Below, piece by piece: positions 60,667 through 64,000 of a stretch of 64,000 nt of DNA. Position 1 is the first letter of the stretch, and each line of letters begins with the position of its first letter. A model generated the notes under the pieces. It was not told where the DNA came from. It searched no databases and was given only the letters and a program-made list of their open reading frames with translations. The translations under genes and the position numbers were made by a program. The stretch covers positions 70,275 through 134,274 of the forward strand of contig CAKZHZ010000051.1 of the NCBI GenBank assembly GCA_936928855.1. The letters are read 5' to 3'. Source of the DNA: an uncultured Polycyclovorans sp. (GTDB lineage Bacteria; Pseudomonadota; Gammaproteobacteria; Nevskiales; Nevskiaceae).

Positions 60667-60687
60667 GGGGCGGCGTTGCGCCGCCCC
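60667..60687 (-). terminator. Hairpin just after the exaC-like gene
   Basis: A perfect 9-bp stem (GGGGCGGCG with CGCCGCCCC) with a 3-base loop lies 11 bases after the aldehyde dehydrogenase stop. It lacks a T-tract and may protect the mRNA 3' end or assist termination at the second hairpin at 60564-60598. Confidence 0.5.
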
Positions 60688-60697
60688 ATCGCCGACG

Positions 60698-62218
<1,521 letters not shown>

Positions 62219-62256
62219 GTCGTGCTCCTCGCAGGGGTGATTTGTGTTCCCCTGGG

Positions 62257-62273
62257 AGCATCAGTCGTGCCAA
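62257..62273 (-). promoter_or_regulatory. Sigma-54 (-24/-12) promoter of the exaC-like gene
   Basis: On the minus strand TTGGCACGACTGATGCT matches 16 of 17 positions of the sigma-54 consensus YTGGCACGRNNNTTGCW, with GG and GC exactly ten bases apart. The start of transcription would fall near 62246, about 28 bases before the ATG, with GAGGAG as ribosome-binding site. A sigma-54 activator is required but is not encoded in the window. Confidence 0.85.
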
Positions 62274-62348
62274 TCCGCCCGCGCAGCACAACTATCTGTT
62301 TTTAATGGAATTTTGTAAATTGCACATGGGCTGCCCCGATCCATCCGC

Positions 62349-62370
62349 CCCAGGGATCGAAAGCCCTGGG
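62349..62370 (-). terminator. Weak hairpin after the sirtuin gene
   Basis: CCCAGGG and CCCTGGG form a 7-bp stem with an 8-base loop, 9 bases after the sirtuin stop. No T-tract follows. It could equally be part of the upstream regulatory region of the exaC-like gene. Confidence 0.35.
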
Positions 62371-62378
62371 ACAAGGTG

Positions 62379-63104
62379 TCACGCCGATGTGACGCCGCCC
62401 TGCAGCAACTGCGGCAGGCCTGTCGAGGCCGGTAGCGCCAGCCGGCGGTCGAAACCCGGCAGGTCGGAAGGTGCCGGGTTGATCTCCGCCAGGCGCACAC
62501 CGCGAGCGCGGGCTGCCGGCAGAAAGCTCGCTGCGGGATAGACCACCGCCGAGGTGCCGATGGCAATCAGCCATTCGCTGTCGAAGATCAGCGCGCCTGC
62601 CCGTGCAAATACCGCCTCGTCGACGACATCCTCGAACCAGGTGATGTCGGGGCGCATCCACTCGCCACAGCGCGGGCAGCGCCGGTGGCGATAGGGCCCT
62701 GCGTCGGCATCGGGCGTCACCCCGTGTGCGGTGCAGCGGGCTCGCCACAGCGAGCCATGCAGTTCGGCATCGACCCGAACGCCGGCCCGCTGCAGCATGC
62801 CGTCGATGTTCTGCGTCACCACCCGCAGCTGACCGGGATGGGCGGTCTGCAGCGCAGCGATGTGCCGGTGGCCGACGTGCGGAGAGCAGGCCAGAACCGC
62901 CTGCCGCCGCGTCTCGTGAAAATCCAGCACCGCCGCCGGTTGGCGTTCGAACGCGGCCTGGCAGGCCACCTCGTGGTAGTCGTACTGTCCCCAGATGCCC
63001 CCCTGACCCCGGTAGGTCGGCACGCCGCTTTCGGCGCTCATGCCGGCGCCGATGAACAGGGTGACGGGGCCGCTGTGGCGAAGGTCGATCGGAGTGTCGG
63101 TCAT
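62379..63104 (-). CDS. Sirtuin NAD-dependent protein deacylase
   Basis: A 241-residue Sir2-family enzyme. It has the NAD-binding GAGMSAESGVPTYRG (about residues 19-33), TQNIDGML, the catalytic His in LHGSLW, zinc ligands CPRC and a first pair reduced to RCTAHG, and the ending domain IGTSAVVYPAASF and EINPAPSD. The Tyr-x-x-Arg that gives class III sirtuins such as CobB/SIRT5 their desuccinylase activity reads HETRR, so the Tyr is His. The start codon is part of a 15-bp hairpin. Confidence 0.88.
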   Translation of the reverse strand: MTDTPIDLRHSGPVTLFIGAGMSAESGVPTYRGQGGIWGQYDYHEVACQAAFERQPAAVLDFHETRRQAVLACSPHVGHRHIAALQTAHPGQLRVVTQNIDGMLQRAGVRVDAELHGSLWRARCTAHGVTPDADAGPYRHRRCPRCGEWMRPDITWFEDVVDEAVFARAGALIFDSEWLIAIGTSAVVYPAASFLPAARARGVRLAEINPAPSDLPGFDRRLALPASTGLPQLLQGGVTSA

Positions 63105-63139
63105 GGCCGGGGCGGGCTTGAAACGCCCGCCCCGGCCAT
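63103..63139 (-). repeat. Perfect 15-bp inverted repeat holding the sirtuin start codon
   Basis: ATGGCCGGGGCGGGC and GCCCGCCCCGGCCAT flank a 7-base loop between the chimeric ORF and the sirtuin gene. On the minus strand the last two bases of the stem are the first two of the sirtuin ATG, and no Shine-Dalgarno site is seen before it. It may be a terminator of the upstream gene, a translational block, or both. Confidence 0.7.
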
Positions 63140-63143
63140 CGGC

Positions 63144-63764
63144 TCAGGGGCCGGTGGTGCCGTTGAGGCAGACGTCGTACACCCGCAGAGCGGAAGTCAG
63201 GTCGACGGTCAGGATAGCCGAGCTGACGGTCAGTTCGATCTCATTGAAGGGTGCGCTGTTGACGAAGCCGACCAGGCCCCGCTGCACGTCATTGTCCAGC
63301 GGAATGCCCAGCAGGCTGCGCAGGTTGAACACTTCCAGGGCCAGCAGGGTGCCGGTGCCCCGGGATTCAACCTCTTCACCGTTGAGAAGGGTGCGAACCG
63401 TGATGTTGCGACCGACCGTGGCGGCCAGCAGGCCGGTGTCGATCGCCGCGCAGATGGTCAGCTCGGTGCGGCCACCGTCGGCCAGCCGGCCGCTGTCGAA
63501 GCTCTGCAGCACCACCTTGCCCTGCACGCCCGTCTTGCGGTCGTCCACGTCCAGGGAGACGTCCTTGAGCGCGATGCCCGCCACCTCGAAGGCGCGGGCG
63601 AGAACTTCTGAAAAGGCGTTGTCGCGCAGCTGCTGGTAGAGCCCCTGCGCTTCCCACCGCGCCAGAATGCCCGGCTCGCGCTTGGGCAGGTCGCCGCGCA
63701 TCGGGAAGGGCGTGTCGGGCAGGTTCAGGGTCTTGCGGTAGTCGGTCTTGTTCTCTGTGCTCAT
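63144..63764 (-). CDS. Chimeric ORF: IleS N-terminal fragment fused to a surface-type domain
   Basis: A 206-residue ORF. Residues 1 to about 48 (TLNLPDTPFPMRGDLPKREP, then ILARWEAQGLYQQLR) are the N-terminus of isoleucyl-tRNA synthetase, ending before the ATP-binding HxGH region. The remainder (for example GLLAATVGRNITVRTLLNG, LVGFVNSAPFNEIELTVSS, ALRVYDVCL) is unrelated and resembles a beta-rich domain of bacterial surface proteins, but no signal peptide precedes it. It cannot be a synthetase. It could be a fossil fusion, a rearrangement scar or an expressed novelty. Confidence 0.7.
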   Translation of the reverse strand: MSTENKTDYRKTLNLPDTPFPMRGDLPKREPGILARWEAQGLYQQLRDNAFSEVLARAFEVAGIALKDVSLDVDDRKTGVQGKVVLQSFDSGRLADGGRTELTICAAIDTGLLAATVGRNITVRTLLNGEEVESRGTGTLLALEVFNLRSLLGIPLDNDVQRGLVGFVNSAPFNEIELTVSSAILTVDLTSALRVYDVCLNGTTGP

Positions 63765-63891
63765 GGCGCCAAGGCTCGGAGGGAATTTGAATCAAATCGG
63801 CTGCTGGCGCAAGCAGATCAAGCGCGAGAAGCTATGAAATAAGGAGTGGGGCGCTGGGTGCGGACAGGCGCTGGGGCGTGCCGCCGCCCCG

Positions 63892-63978
63892 TCAAATTCG
63901 GCCGCCGTCCGCGGCCAGCCAGGCGCGCGCCAGCGCGAACGGATCGTCGCCTGCGAAGATGCCGTCGCGGTCGCTCAT
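63892..63978 (-). pseudogene. 28-codon ORF resembling the N-terminus of pyridoxamine-phosphate oxidase (pdxH remnant?)
   Basis: An ATG at 63978 opens MSDRDGIFAGDDPFALARAW, followed by eight more residues and a stop. DDPFALARAWL is similar to the start of many PdxH proteins, but the sequence ends where the flavin-binding domain should begin. The match is short, so a chance ORF is possible. Between it and the chimeric ORF (63765-63891) I see no gene. Confidence 0.35.
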
Positions 63979-64000
63979 GCTTGCTGCCCTTCCGGCTTTG

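Noticed and set aside
63144..63764. Truncated isoleucyl-tRNA synthetase with a frameshift
   Set aside because: After residue about 48 no other frame continues the synthetase; the downstream reading is a different, intact domain.

Overview
The window is GC-rich, densely coded chromosomal DNA from a gammaproteobacterium. Several gene orders are classic for that class: gpsA-secB-grxC-yibN divergent from envC-ctpA, ubiE-ubiJ-ubiB, hslVU followed by a DUF971 gene, and dapF-DUF484-xerC. A wax-ester synthase, DUF1302/DUF1329 proteins, many glutathione transferases and TonB receptors suggest a lipid-accumulating environmental lineage (for example Nevskiales/Solimonadaceae). That placement is inference. 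I saw no tRNA, rRNA, CRISPR array, insertion sequence or prophage, and no gene-free stretch longer than 300 bases.

Layout. 1-6.1 kb: a RimK-like ATP-grasp gene cut by the window edge, a glycosyltransferase, an acyl desaturase, rppH and two phosphatases. 6.2-12.4 kb: a cobalamin block, with a B12 riboswitch, btuB, a predicted beta-propeller lipoprotein and a PduO-type adenosyltransferase. A convergent ampD-ampE-btuF operon faces it. 12.4-29.5 kb: housekeeping, with an M16 protease, gpsA/secB/grxC/yibN, envC/ctpA, ubiE/ubiJ/ubiB plus a fabH-type gene, hslVU behind a sigma-32-like promoter, and xerC/DUF484/dapF.

29.6-41.5 kb: an orphan ParM-like actin, a wax-ester synthase opposite a fatty-aldehyde dehydrogenase, a penicillin-acylase lipoprotein, an AEC transporter, maeB and two glutathione transferases. 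41.5-58 kb is the most unusual part. It holds a TetR regulator, a divergent DUF1329/DUF1302 pair and an eight-gene minus-strand operon in which the trio PpiC isomerase, HupE/UreJ membrane protein and DUF3604 PHP-like protein occurs twice, with a metallo-beta-lactamase-fold protein between the copies and a glutathione transferase at the end. A 15-bp motif of the form TTTACA-N3-TGTAAA sits in three divergent promoter regions here and may tie them into one regulon.

58-64 kb: a 165-bp palindromic element supplies the stop codons of both flanking genes. Next is a probable PQQ-receptor operon: a sigma-54 promoter, exaC-like aldehyde dehydrogenase, DUF779 and a PqqU/YncD-type TonB receptor, with an intrinsic terminator inside it. 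The window ends with a sirtuin, a chimeric ORF that starts as isoleucyl-tRNA synthetase and ends as a surface-type domain, and a short fragment resembling the start of pdxH.
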